Part shown: in pieces, positions 1 to 8,937 of the stretch
How the letters are laid out: each line of letters begins with the position of its first letter
How positions within the stretch are numbered: position 1 is the first letter of the stretch
Source: Mastigocoleus testarum BC008
GTDB taxonomy: Bacteria > Cyanobacteriota > Cyanobacteriia > Cyanobacteriales > Nostocaceae
Length of the DNA: 64,000 nt
Direction: 5' to 3'
Assembly: GCF_001456025.1 (NCBI RefSeq)
Contig: NZ_LMTZ01000115.1
Location: forward strand, 24,624-88,623
Made by a program: the position numbers and the translations under genes
The notes under the pieces: model-generated
What the model saw: only the letters and a program-made list of their open reading frames with translations
The model's database searches: none
What the model was told of the DNA's origin: nothing

Positions 1-345
1 CTATCGAATATATTTATACGCAGTTTTAAGGAAAATGTTTTTCTAAACCTAATGTCTTAATTAAACGATATTTAGGATTAGAACGCTAGTAGTATTACTG
101 TATCTTTGCAAAGTTATAACTTTTTATCAAAGTATCCGGATAAATCATCTGGAGAAACTACTTAAATATTTTTTCTATGATGAAGCTGCTTAATTTTTAT
201 TGGTTTAGAAGTCATTATAACTTCATATTTTATCTGTAGTAATTTTTAAAATTTACCTATTATTTTTTATTCTTTCATCATCCTTTTAAATCTAAGTTCG
301 AGCAGAATTAATCTATGGGATTAGCATCTGTTGAAAGGAATAAAA
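1..345. other. AT-rich spacer at window edge
   Basis: No coding frame is recognisable. The only useful signal is a purine-rich ribosome-binding stretch (AAAGGAA, about 334-340) just before the first gene. Promoter elements cannot be placed with confidence. Confidence 0.5.
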
Positions 346-1779
346 ATGATTAATAATAAAAAGCTAGTATTTTGCTTGACCAATAAACTTAGCAAGACAT
401 TAGGAAGTTTGACTTTAACATTCGCTGCGATTGGCTGCAGTACTCTTCCCGCTCAAGCAGTTAACTTCAACTTTACCTATGGCTCAAACGTTACTTATGA
501 ACAAAAAGTAGCTACAGAATTAGCTGGAAATATCTGGTCTAACCATTTAGCAGATCCAGTAACGGTAAATATTCATGTGGAAATGGCAGATAATTCAGAG
601 TTACCTACCAATGTGATTGGTGGAGCGATTCCTTTCTTTGAAATAAATCATGCCTACAGTGATTTTTATAACAAGCTTCAACTTGATAAAACATCAACTG
701 ATGATGATAATGCTGTAGCCAGTCTGGATTCTGGAGATGAGTGGACCGCCTGGAATTCTAATCAGTTCGACACATTTAGTGAAATTAATATGACTAGAGC
801 TAATGCTAAAGCCATAGGTGCGATTTCTGGCAATGATTCTACTCTTGATGGTTTAATTTTGATGAATAACCTCAATGGTACAGGTGTAAATTGGCAGTAT
901 GACTATCTCAGTTCGGGAGTAGGTAGTAATCAGCTAGATTTCACTAGTGTTATGATTCACGAAATTGGTCACACTTTAGGTTTTGTAAGTACTGTTGATT
1001 CTTACACCTATGCTGACTATCTGAATGATGGTAGTGATGTAGGAAGCAATTCAGGAAGTAATCAAGGCGGTAGTAACGGAGAAACCGACAAATTTACAGA
1101 TCATTGGACGACGATGGATATGTTCCGATACTATACAGCCCAAGATGGCACAAAACAAAGAGGGTTATGGTATGGAACTGATGGAACTAGCTGGAATCAA
1201 TACTTATCCCTCGATGGAGGTACAACTTCTCTAGCAGTTCTTGAATCTGGAGCTGATACACGTATAAATGATGCAAGTGGCTATCAAGCAAGCCATTATC
1301 TTAATACTCTAAACGCAGGAATTATGGATCCTGTTTTAGAACTCGATACGAGACGTTATTTAGATCCAAATAGTATCGATTTACGTTTTTTTGATGCTAT
1401 CGGTTGGGATAGACAATCTGGATCTACACAACTCAGTACCCTACAAAATATCGCTAATGTAAACGCTGCGAATGCAGGAAATATAAATCGCAGTAATGAG
1501 TTAAATAGTATATTTAACCAATATGGTTGGGGTGGTGGAAATGGTGGAAATGGTGGAAATGGTGGAAATGGTGGAGGTGGATTTACACAAGAGAGCACTT
1601 TGGTTGAGAATTTATCTCAAGCAGGATTTTTTGAAGTTGGTGTATTTCAACAAAGATTTGACTTTGATGCTCGTAAGCCTTTTGTTTCTGCTTCCGTTCC
1701 CGAACCTACTTCCACTGTAGTATTTTTAGGATTAGGTTTATTGGGTTTTGTTTGTGGCAAAAAACGAAAATTACAATAG
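346..1779 (+). CDS. Secreted PEP-CTERM zinc metalloprotease
   Basis: Predicted exported zinc-dependent protease of 477 residues. An N-terminal signal peptide ends near AQA-VNF. The zinc site HEIGHTLGF (HExxH with the following Gly) lies at about residues 205-213. A Gly-Asn-rich linker encoded by 9-bp repeats follows near residue 395. The last 27 residues form a PEP-CTERM sorting signal: VPEP, a hydrophobic helix, then a basic tail. The overall layout resembles the cyanobacterial NF038122-type metalloproteases, which is family knowledge recalled and not searched. An in-frame TTG lies at 331, but the ATG at 346 has AAAGGAA five bases upstream and is preferred. It is convergent with the exoprotein gene. 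PEP-CTERM proteins are thought to be processed by an exosortase at the envelope; none is in the window. The substrate is unknown. Confidence 0.85.
   Translation: MINNKKLVFCLTNKLSKTLGSLTLTFAAIGCSTLPAQAVNFNFTYGSNVTYEQKVATELAGNIWSNHLADPVTVNIHVEMADNSELPTNVIGGAIPFFEINHAYSDFYNKLQLDKTSTDDDNAVASLDSGDEWTAWNSNQFDTFSEINMTRANAKAIGAISGNDSTLDGLILMNNLNGTGVNWQYDYLSSGVGSNQLDFTSVMIHEIGHTLGFVSTVDSYTYADYLNDGSDVGSNSGSNQGGSNGETDKFTDHWTTMDMFRYYTAQDGTKQRGLWYGTDGTSWNQYLSLDGGTTSLAVLESGADTRINDASGYQASHYLNTLNAGIMDPVLELDTRRYLDPNSIDLRFFDAIGWDRQSGSTQLSTLQNIANVNAANAGNINRSNELNSIFNQYGWGGGNGGNGGNGGNGGGGFTQESTLVENLSQAGFFEVGVFQQRFDFDARKPFVSASVPEPTSTVVFLGLGLLGFVCGKKRKLQ
1531..1577 (+). repeat. 9-bp tandem repeat in coding sequence
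   Basis: Tandem GGTGGAAAT units encode a Gly-Gly-Asn linker between the protease domain and the C-terminal sorting region. Such in-frame repeats can change copy number without shifting the frame. Confidence 0.8.
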
Positions 1780-1831
1780 GACGTTAACAATGCACTAAAG
1801 TGCTACTTACTGCCAACATCATTAAAAAATC

Positions 1832-4800
1832 TTAGTTAGAACAATTTACTGCTACAGGTGATACCAAGTTAGGAGAATTGGGATTAAATGCTACAAATTC
1901 AATGTCTCCTTGGGAATTGCGTATCCAACCAGAAGCTTCGATAATGGCTGATGATTGATTAACTTCTCTATCATTAACCCGAACAATATTATTTGTTTGC
2001 TTTTGATATGCAGGTAAGTCGCGAATATCTGACCAAACACGATTTGCATTTACTTGTTGAGTAGGGTTTTGTTGCATTCCACCCCTTCCAGTAACTGCAA
2101 AACTACTACCAAATTTACTAGAACAAACCGTTGCAATTTCTTGGGAAGACTGTATTGATGTTGGTAGTTCCACTAAACCAGAGTTCGGATCGATATCAAG
2201 ATTATTGATGTCCACTGTACCATTTACACCAAACTCAGAACTAGCAGTGATATCATTTTCTGGAGTCAGGCGATCGCGAAATTCTAAACCAAATATACCT
2301 TGAGTAGTAATATTTATATTACCTCCATCACCTGTGACTGCATTTGCGACAATATCGCTGTTTTCCAAACCGACAATAATGGGAGAATTAATTATGATAT
2401 TTCCTCCATTAGCAGTTCCAATGGCATTGACGGTAATATTACTACCACGACGCATGAATAATAGATCGGTATCAAGAAATATATTTCCCCGATCACCTGC
2501 ATTTACTTCCGCCCTCAGGCTACCATCATTGTTCAGGAAAATCTCTGCAGCTTGAATATTTAGGTTTCCTGCATTTCCTGTCCCTGGAGTAATATCTGGA
2601 TTGCGACTGGAGAAATTACTAACTGAAATAGTCGCACCATCAAGGACATTAAGTTTATCTGTAACAAGATTTAATTGACCGCCATTACCAGTACCGACAA
2701 TAGCAGCACTAAATAAACCACTGCTACCTACTTCGTTCACAAAACCACTTAATTCTACTTTTTGAGCCTGAATATTTAAACTACCTGCATCTCCGTTCGC
2801 AAAGGTGGTAGAACTAATTTGTGCTCCCCCACTCAGACTTAGAGTATTAGTATCAATACTTAAACTTCCTCCCCGACCAAAATTCGTAGTACTAAATAAG
2901 CCACTGGGAAAGTTATTGGTAAATCCATTAGCTTCAATTTCAGAAGCTTCGATCTCTAAAGTACCGCCATTCCCAGAACCAAAAGTACTAGTATCGATTT
3001 GTCCTCCAGCAAATAAGCGCAAACTTTCTGTTGCAATTTTTATTAAACCTCCATTACCATCTGCTCCCTCTTGTACGTTAGCGAATATACCGCTAGGTAA
3101 TCCAGCAGAAGAAACACCGGAAACTTCGATCTGATTCGCTTGAATTTCTAGTCCACCCGCATTACCCAAACCAGAGGTACTAGTATCAACTTGTCCTCCA
3201 TCAAATAAACTTAAACTTTCTGTTTGAAGACTTATTAAACCCCCATTACCATCTGCTCCTGCTTGTACGTTAGCGAATATACCGCTAGGTAATCCAGCAG
3301 AAGAAACACCGGAAACTTCGATCTGATTCGCTTGAATTTCTAATCCACCTGCATTACCCAAACCAGAGGTACTAGTATCGATTTGTCCTCCATCAATTAG
3401 TTTTAAAGTGTTAGTTTCAAGCTTAATTTTTCCTCCATTTCCAGTAGGGGAAGAACCACTAGCAGACAAACCACTAGGAAATTGACCAAAAGCAGCACCA
3501 ACCAGTTGAATATCCTGGGCTTTGATGCTCAAATTTCCAGCATGACCATCAGAATTCAAAGAATTTCCACTGCTAATCGTTGCTCCTTCATTAACTAGTA
3601 AGCGATTGGTTTCAATGAAAATCTCACCACCATTACCAGTACCAAACGCAGCATTGGTAAATAGACCACTAGGACCAAAAGGACCACCAAAATTTAACTC
3701 GATATCCTCAGCCTTGACCCTAATTCTTCCCCCATTTCCCGTACCAAAAGTACCGCTTCCGATTTGTCCCCCACCATCAACAATTAAGCTTTTAGCGTCA
3801 ATTTGAATTTCTCCAGCATTACCTGTCGCTTCAAACTCTACATCAGCAGATATATTGGTGGATAAAGGGAGTTCAAAAGAAAAACCAACGACTTCTAGTG
3901 CTTCTGTTGCTTTAATACTTAACATTCCTCCTGTTGAGTCACCAGCAGTATTAGCTAAAATCGCCGAACCATCGGTTAAAGAGATATTACGTCCTATCAC
4001 TTGCACCTCACCACCACCATTACCACTGACATCTACTGAAGCCGCAGCAGTGAGGTTAATATCTTGGAAGTTGTTAACTTGCTCGTATTCTAAATTCCAA
4101 CCTGAAGTAGTAGAAATTAGGTTAACTAAACCTTCACCTCGGACGCTACCCAATTCAACTCTTCCTTGCTCAGCTGTCAAATTTCCCCCAGATAAAATGA
4201 CATTACCACCCACCAGAGCTAAGGTTTTACCTGGTAATACTTGTAATCCTAATGTGCGATCGCTCCGGTCAGTAGAAAAGGTATCAAAATCAAAGGAGAT
4301 ATTACTACCCGGACCTCGAACGGTAATATCTCCCGAATCAGAACCATATTGTAAACCTACAGGAACATCAACAGTCAACAGTAGCGTTCCTTGGGAATTA
4401 ACCGCACTATAAAAACTACCATCTGCAAATTTAATACTTTCAGCAGTACCAGCAAAAAACGAACCACCAATATCTAACTTGGCATTTTCACCAAAAATAA
4501 TGCCACTAGGATTAATAAGAAAAAAATTGGCACTTCCTCTATTATCTGTAGTGCCATCAATTAATGTTTGAATAGTACCGTCAATATTAGAAAGTGAACC
4601 GCCTGTAATCCTGGTAATAATATTTTGAATTCCAGATTCGTGAATAAATCGGGCAGTTTCATTAGACTGAAGAGAAAAATTTGTGAAACTATGAAACAGG
4701 TTACCACCATTCTCTGGTCTAGTCCCCCCGGTAATCTCGAGCAAGTTTACATTGGGCGTCGAAACTACTGTATGATTTTGCAAAGTATCATCAGCAACAA

Positions 4801-4930
4801 TATCAGCGATCGCTCGCTCAGAGTAAATAGGTAGGGAACAGCAAACTAACGAAATAATAGCTGTTAACCAGTGAATTTTCCCTTGAATACTGTTAAAAGG
4901 AGAAATCCGAGAGATGGAGATGTTAACCAT
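1832..4930 (-). CDS. Two-partner-secretion filamentous-haemagglutinin-like exoprotein
   Basis: Large exported adhesin-like protein of 1032 residues. A signal peptide (about 1-43) is followed by a TPS/haemagglutination domain (about 45-290), recognisable by NPSGIIFGENAKLDIGGSFF. A long beta-helix of degenerate GNGG-containing repeats follows. The C-terminal block has the IATVC...FAVTGRGG...NP pattern typical of cyanobacterial members. TpsA proteins are secreted by a TpsB outer-membrane transporter, but no tpsB gene is in the window, so this is an orphan TpsA here. A 64-residue unit is duplicated in the middle. The gene is convergent with the metalloprotease, 52 bp apart. The ligand or role (adhesion, aggregation) is inference. 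Confidence 0.85.
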   Translation of the reverse strand: MVNISISRISPFNSIQGKIHWLTAIISLVCCSLPIYSERAIADIVADDTLQNHTVVSTPNVNLLEITGGTRPENGGNLFHSFTNFSLQSNETARFIHESGIQNIITRITGGSLSNIDGTIQTLIDGTTDNRGSANFFLINPSGIIFGENAKLDIGGSFFAGTAESIKFADGSFYSAVNSQGTLLLTVDVPVGLQYGSDSGDITVRGPGSNISFDFDTFSTDRSDRTLGLQVLPGKTLALVGGNVILSGGNLTAEQGRVELGSVRGEGLVNLISTTSGWNLEYEQVNNFQDINLTAAASVDVSGNGGGEVQVIGRNISLTDGSAILANTAGDSTGGMLSIKATEALEVVGFSFELPLSTNISADVEFEATGNAGEIQIDAKSLIVDGGGQIGSGTFGTGNGGRIRVKAEDIELNFGGPFGPSGLFTNAAFGTGNGGEIFIETNRLLVNEGATISSGNSLNSDGHAGNLSIKAQDIQLVGAAFGQFPSGLSASGSSPTGNGGKIKLETNTLKLIDGGQIDTSTSGLGNAGGLEIQANQIEVSGVSSAGLPSGIFANVQAGADGNGGLISLQTESLSLFDGGQVDTSTSGLGNAGGLEIQANQIEVSGVSSAGLPSGIFANVQEGADGNGGLIKIATESLRLFAGGQIDTSTFGSGNGGTLEIEASEIEANGFTNNFPSGLFSTTNFGRGGSLSIDTNTLSLSGGAQISSTTFANGDAGSLNIQAQKVELSGFVNEVGSSGLFSAAIVGTGNGGQLNLVTDKLNVLDGATISVSNFSSRNPDITPGTGNAGNLNIQAAEIFLNNDGSLRAEVNAGDRGNIFLDTDLLFMRRGSNITVNAIGTANGGNIIINSPIIVGLENSDIVANAVTGDGGNINITTQGIFGLEFRDRLTPENDITASSEFGVNGTVDINNLDIDPNSGLVELPTSIQSSQEIATVCSSKFGSSFAVTGRGGMQQNPTQQVNANRVWSDIRDLPAYQKQTNNIVRVNDREVNQSSAIIEASGWIRNSQGDIEFVAFNPNSPNLVSPVAVNCSN
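3049..3382 (-). repeat. 192-bp tandem duplication inside the exoprotein
   Basis: Two almost identical stretches, for example from the GTACGTTAGCG at 3073 and again at 3265, are offset by exactly 192 bp. They encode two copies of a 64-residue beta-helix segment (GGQ-DTSTSGLGNAGG...). The near identity suggests recent duplication compared with the diverged repeats around it. Confidence 0.85.
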
Positions 4931-5039
4931 TTGCCTGTTGACCCTGGCAATCTAAAATAGCTACACCACTGAAAAAATATTTTTGTTAGGTGTATTTATA
5001 TACTGCCCATCAACTTTTCTGAAATTAACACTAGCTGGT

Positions 5040-5115
5040 GATTAGGAGACTGGGGATTGGGGACTGGGGACTAGGAAGATAACACCCAATCCCCAATAGC
5101 CAATTCCCAATCCCT
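5040..5115. repeat. Opposed heptamer (STRR-like) arrays forming an inverted pair
   Basis: Five 7-bp units of GGGACTG/GGGATTG type (5040-5074) are followed by four units of the complementary CCCAATC type (5085-5115). The two halves can pair as a hairpin. The array ends 6 bp from the stop codon of the NFU gene on the minus strand. Confidence 0.75.
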
Positions 5116-5120
5116 AGTAC

Positions 5121-5351
5121 CTAAAGAACTTGCTCAACTTCGGCAATTTCTGGAATCATTTCTCTCAAACGGCGTTCAATCCCCATTCTCAAGGTCATAG
5201 CAGAACTAGGACAGGAACCACAAGCACCTTGCAAACGTAATTTAACAATTGGACCATCCAGTTCGACTAGTTCGACGTTTCCGCCATCAGACATCAAGTA
5301 AGGGCGCATTTCATCTAAAACAGTTTCTACGTTTTGTGTCGTCAGTTCCAT
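5121..5351 (-). CDS. NFU-type iron-sulfur cluster scaffold protein
   Basis: A 76-residue single-domain NifU C-terminal (NFU) protein. The cluster-binding pair is C44-x-x-C47 in GACGSCPSS, and the length matches cyanobacterial NfuA-like proteins. In cyanobacteria such proteins assemble or carry 4Fe-4S and 2Fe-2S clusters for photosystem I and other clients in the cytosol. The ATG start at 5351 gives MELTTQNVE, the normal beginning of the family. The downstream side is a heptamer array. It is on the same strand as the DUF3386 gene 143 bp upstream, but no operon is evident. Confidence 0.92.
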   Translation of the reverse strand: MELTTQNVETVLDEMRPYLMSDGGNVELVELDGPIVKLRLQGACGSCPSSAMTLRMGIERRLREMIPEIAEVEQVL

Positions 5352-5494
5352 AATTTTAAGACCTCGCTAAATCAAAAATCGACTTTGTAGTTTTGTTATC
5401 TAGATCCTAGACGACAATAGCAGCTTAATCGTCAGTTATCAGTGGTTAGTTGCAGTTAGTTGTGTTTATGTTTGTTATTTTGAATCATCTATGA

Positions 5495-6145
5495 TTAAAC
5501 AGATGCAGCTTCCATTAATTTGATATTAGGGTAACTAAACTCAGTAGCATTGTCCTCGCCAGCAATATTTTCTGTAATTACTTGCTTAGTCATTAAGTAA
5601 TAGTCACCAATTTTTTCGTAGGTGTCTTCAAATTTTAGTATGCTTTTAATTTCATCGGTTTTACTGTCACGAAAAATGGCACTGTAGTGAGTCGCGACAT
5701 ACCCACAACCAGTATCTAAACTTTGGTGGGTATCAATGACAAAAACTGTCTTTCCCATGACTCGAGTCACGCAGACAACTTCCTTGTTACGGATTTTGTA
5801 AGTGGAACTTGTAGAATCACCACTAACAAAAACTTCTACACCACCATCATCATCAGTTTGACCGAGACTAAACTCGTACTGACCGTAAGACTCTTCAAAA
5901 GAAGTTGGTTGACGATGATTAACAAGATCGCGTAATTGGGTATATATCCCAGCTTTGACCTCTTCGTTAGGTACTTCCGTTACTTCTACTGTTAGATCGC
6001 GGTTGATGCGAATTTTTCCAGTACAAACCTCTGCACCTTGCATTAATTTCACATCCGCACTATAGCCGGGAAACTTTTCATTCCAAGTGTAACGACTTTC
6101 GTAAGCGGTTTGAAATAACTCGCGGCCTGTTATTTGAGTTGTCAT
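5495..6145 (-). CDS. DUF3386 family protein
   Basis: A 216-residue cyanobacterial conserved protein recognised from its pattern: N-terminal ELFQTAYESRYTW-E-FPGY, then YTQLRDLVNHR, and C-terminal LKFEDTYEKIGDYYLMTKQV. There is no signal peptide, membrane segment or enzyme motif. The family (DUF3386) has no established function to my knowledge. Alternating beta strands suggest a soluble all-beta fold, which is inference. The ATG at 6145 starts the usual MTTQITGRELFQ-type N-terminus. Downstream lies a heptamer-containing spacer before the NFU gene. Confidence 0.85.
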   Translation of the reverse strand: MTTQITGRELFQTAYESRYTWNEKFPGYSADVKLMQGAEVCTGKIRINRDLTVEVTEVPNEEVKAGIYTQLRDLVNHRQPTSFEESYGQYEFSLGQTDDDGGVEVFVSGDSTSSTYKIRNKEVVCVTRVMGKTVFVIDTHQSLDTGCGYVATHYSAIFRDSKTDEIKSILKFEDTYEKIGDYYLMTKQVITENIAGEDNATEFSYPNIKLMEAASV

Positions 6146-6183
6146 ATAACCACTTTTAAGTTTACTTTTTTAAGTTTAGTTTA

Positions 6184-6265
6184 TTGGGGATTGGGGATTG
6201 GGGATTGGCGTTAGCGGAAGCGTGGCGTTAGCCATAAGCACTGCGTGCCGCCTTGCGGCATATGG
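6184..6265. repeat. Heptamer tract plus dispersed palindromic repeat
   Basis: Three GGGGATT units are followed by a dispersed element. Its 35-bp core (6231-6265) carries the palindrome TGCCGCCTTGCGGCA. The same 35 bp occurs inverted at 48967-49001, and related copies lie at 34484-34514 and about 54467-54496. Confidence 0.85.
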
Positions 6266-6393
6266 CGATTGGAGACGAAATTTTGCACAGGATTTATAGC
6301 CGGGTAAATCACTTCCCGTACTTTCCGAAACTTACCCAGGTCGAAAATTGAGAATAGGGCTTAATTAACAGATAAAAAATATATATCAATTCT

Positions 6394-6428
6394 CCCAGTC
6401 GCCAGTCGCCAGTCGCCAATCCCTACTC
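6394..6428. repeat. Heptamer array carrying a stop codon
   Basis: Five consecutive 7-bp units of CCCAGTC/GCCAGTC type. The last unit (6422-6428) contains the TAG stop (minus strand, 6423-6425) of the histidine kinase gene. Confidence 0.75.
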
Positions 6429-8171
6429 TCCCTCACTCGATGAAACCATGACGGGTTGTTGGTAAAGTGGAACAGAGAAAGTTACAGTTGAACCCAATCC
6501 TTCACCCAGACTGTAAAAATGAACTTCTCCACCCATGGTTTCTACTAATTTTTGGGATATTACTAATCCTAAACCGGTACCGCCATACTGTCGTGTTCTA
6601 GATCCATCAACCTGGGAAAATAATTGAAATAATTTGTCCTGTTTGTCCAGAGATACACCAATACCAGTATCTGCGACCCTTAACCTCACAATTCCGGGAA
6701 ATTGTTGTTCGTCAAAGATAATTTTTTTCAATACAACATCCGCGCTAATAGTAATACCACCCTCATGGGTAAACTTGATTGCATTACCCACTAGATTTAA
6801 CATAACTTGCTTGAGGCGTTGATAATCACCATAAACCATAACTTCATCTGAAGTTTCAGGCATTTGGATCTGGAAGCTGAGTTTTTTCTGTTCAGCTTGC
6901 ATGCGCATGAAACTTTCAACGTCGTTGAAGAGTTCGTCTAGTTTCACAGAACGCAATTCTATTTCCATCTTGCCAGCTTCTATCCTGGCAAAATCTAAAA
7001 TGTCATTAATTACATCCAGCAAGTGCAAAGACGACTTATGAGCTTCCAGGAGAAACTGTCTTTGTTCTTCTGGATCGTCTGCCATCCCATCTAAAATTAA
7101 CTTCAAGAATCCAATCATGCCATTAAGTGGCGTGCGAATCTCATGGGAGACATTAGCAAGAAACTCACTTTTGAGGTGGGAAGCATCTTCAGCTTCTTGA
7201 CGGGCGATGGATAATTCTTGGTACAGAATTGCATGAGCGATCGCAGTTCCCAACTGATCGGCTAAGTCCTTAACAAATACTAATTCCGCAGTTGTAGGAA
7301 TATAAGATTCATCACTCAAAGTTGCAGCAATTAACCCATTAGGTTCATCTTGATGACAAGTTGCAACAACTAAAACTTGCTTTTGTTCAAAAATAGAATT
7401 TCCCGCGCCTAATTGAAAAACCGGTTCCAAAGTTGTCAAAGCTTGGGTGAATATAGATTCGGAAGCGAGATCTATTTCTAAACCCAATATCGACTTAATA
7501 TTTGGTTGGCGGTATTCGGCGATCGCCTTCAATTTGGTATTGGAGGGTTGATAAGGACAAATGATACAACGCTCTAACCCCAGAGACTTACCAAGATCGT
7601 TAACAGTTCGTTGCCAAATAATATCTATATTTAACGTTCGCCGGACATTTCTGGTAATTTGATTGACTAATTTCTGATATTGTTGCAGCCCTAAATTTCT
7701 ATCTTTCCCAACCTGCACTGGAGTGAAAATGTTACTTGCACTTCCATTCTCTGGGTTTTGAGATTGGGTTTGCAATATTCGACCCATAACTAGAAGGGTT
7801 GTCGCATCATGACCCAAAGGTGGCAAAATGGGAGTAATTGTCAATTCCAATTCCAATAGAAGTCCGCAACAATGGAACCAACATTGACATTTCTGGGGAA
7901 CTAAATTTGTTAATATCTGCTGCAACAGAAATGAGTAAGCATCTTTATCTATGGGAGTAAATGCTACTTCTTCATTTTTACTATCAACTAAGTCTAGTAA
8001 ATTAATTCCTAGTTCCTTACTTTGTTCCCAGTGAAAATCTAAGTAATTTCCCGTCCCACTTTGTAAAAACGCCAACTCTGCACCTAAATTAGCCAATGAA
8101 ATACTTAGATGTTCCGATCCTTGCTTTTCTGGCATTAAATTTGTTACTTGGGAATTAGCACTGATACTCAT
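6423..8171 (-). CDS. GAF-domain sensor histidine kinase
   Basis: A 582-residue soluble sensor kinase. The N-terminal 140 residues look PAS-like, followed by a GAF region (about 180-320). The HisKA helix has phospho-acceptor H343 in NVSHEIRTPLNG. The HATPase domain has an N-box (NLVGNAIKFT), G1 (DTGIGV) and G2 (GGTGLGL). There is no membrane segment and no receiver domain, so it is a classical kinase that needs a partner regulator; none is adjacent. The GAF domain has no obvious bilin-binding Cys-His pair, so a phytochrome role is unlikely. The stop codon lies inside a heptamer array. The signal sensed is unknown. Confidence 0.9.
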   Translation of the reverse strand: MSISANSQVTNLMPEKQGSEHLSISLANLGAELAFLQSGTGNYLDFHWEQSKELGINLLDLVDSKNEEVAFTPIDKDAYSFLLQQILTNLVPQKCQCWFHCCGLLLELELTITPILPPLGHDATTLLVMGRILQTQSQNPENGSASNIFTPVQVGKDRNLGLQQYQKLVNQITRNVRRTLNIDIIWQRTVNDLGKSLGLERCIICPYQPSNTKLKAIAEYRQPNIKSILGLEIDLASESIFTQALTTLEPVFQLGAGNSIFEQKQVLVVATCHQDEPNGLIAATLSDESYIPTTAELVFVKDLADQLGTAIAHAILYQELSIARQEAEDASHLKSEFLANVSHEIRTPLNGMIGFLKLILDGMADDPEEQRQFLLEAHKSSLHLLDVINDILDFARIEAGKMEIELRSVKLDELFNDVESFMRMQAEQKKLSFQIQMPETSDEVMVYGDYQRLKQVMLNLVGNAIKFTHEGGITISADVVLKKIIFDEQQFPGIVRLRVADTGIGVSLDKQDKLFQLFSQVDGSRTRQYGGTGLGLVISQKLVETMGGEVHFYSLGEGLGSTVTFSVPLYQQPVMVSSSEGE

Positions 8172-8351
8172 GATACGAGTTTAGATAGACAAATAGTAGC
8201 TCAAACAGGTTGGGCGAATTATTGGATCGAGTTTGACATAAATTATTGATGCATCCAGCGCAATCTACAAAGTTTTGTGGCAAACGTAGCTTTGAATATA
8301 CCAAATACTACATTGCATCAATTATTTATTAAGACATATTTCTTATTTGGG

Positions 8352-8588
8352 TTAGTCGTTCCAGTCACCTCTAGGTGGTAGGGGTGTACGATAGGGGGTA
8401 CGAGTTAATTCATCATCTCTGGGGGTTTCACCTCTTAACCATTGACGGATTGCGACCTCAATAACTTTTGAAGGGTTGCTAGTTAAATGTTGGATTTGGT
8501 CAACTAATTCTGGATCGATCTGAATTGCAATTTCGACTTTTTCTTTACGCTTTGATTCTATATTGGAAGCTTGTTCGTTCGTATCCAT
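8352..8588 (-). CDS. Small ribbon-helix-helix-like protein
   Basis: A 78-residue protein. The central segment KVEIAIQIDPELVDQIQHLTSNPSKVIEVAIRQWLRG has the strand-helix-helix pattern of CopG/CcdA-type DNA-binding antitoxins. It is followed by a Pro/Arg-rich tail (TRTPYRTPLPPRGDWND). The pattern is common in cyanobacterial small regulators. No toxin-like gene lies beside it, so it is either a solitary regulator or an orphan antitoxin. The ATG at 8588 is the only convincing start. Its target is unknown. Confidence 0.65.
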   Translation of the reverse strand: MDTNEQASNIESKRKEKVEIAIQIDPELVDQIQHLTSNPSKVIEVAIRQWLRGETPRDDELTRTPYRTPLPPRGDWND

Positions 8589-8937
8589 TGGTATATCTAC
8601 TCTTTTGTGTGTACTTTCAGATTTGTAATCTCTTATTGAAATTAATTGCGAACGTCAGTTGCTACCGACCATATCCAGCTAATACACCTTATTAGTGAAG
8701 GGCATATCGCCAAACCAATCTATATATTGTATTATTCAAGTTTATTTTACGCCCCTAACACATGAATCTTAGAACAGATAAATGGACACGCAATATATCT
8801 TTGTCTTTTATCTTCAATTCTGCTATCTTTTCTCCTACACCCAATCCCTAATATCAAATCCCCATCTAACGTAAGAAAGCATTAAAATACATTAAGTAAC
8901 TTATCAATCTTGGTCGCTGCTCAAGCAAACAAAGTAT
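8589..8937. other. Divergent promoter region upstream of lepA
   Basis: A 349-bp AT-rich spacer between the divergent RHH-like gene and lepA. It should contain both promoters, but no element is distinct enough to mark. No coding frame was seen. Confidence 0.4.

Noticed and set aside
8352..8588. Toxin-antitoxin pair
   Set aside because: The RHH-like protein resembles an antitoxin, but no toxin-size partner frame is adjacent.
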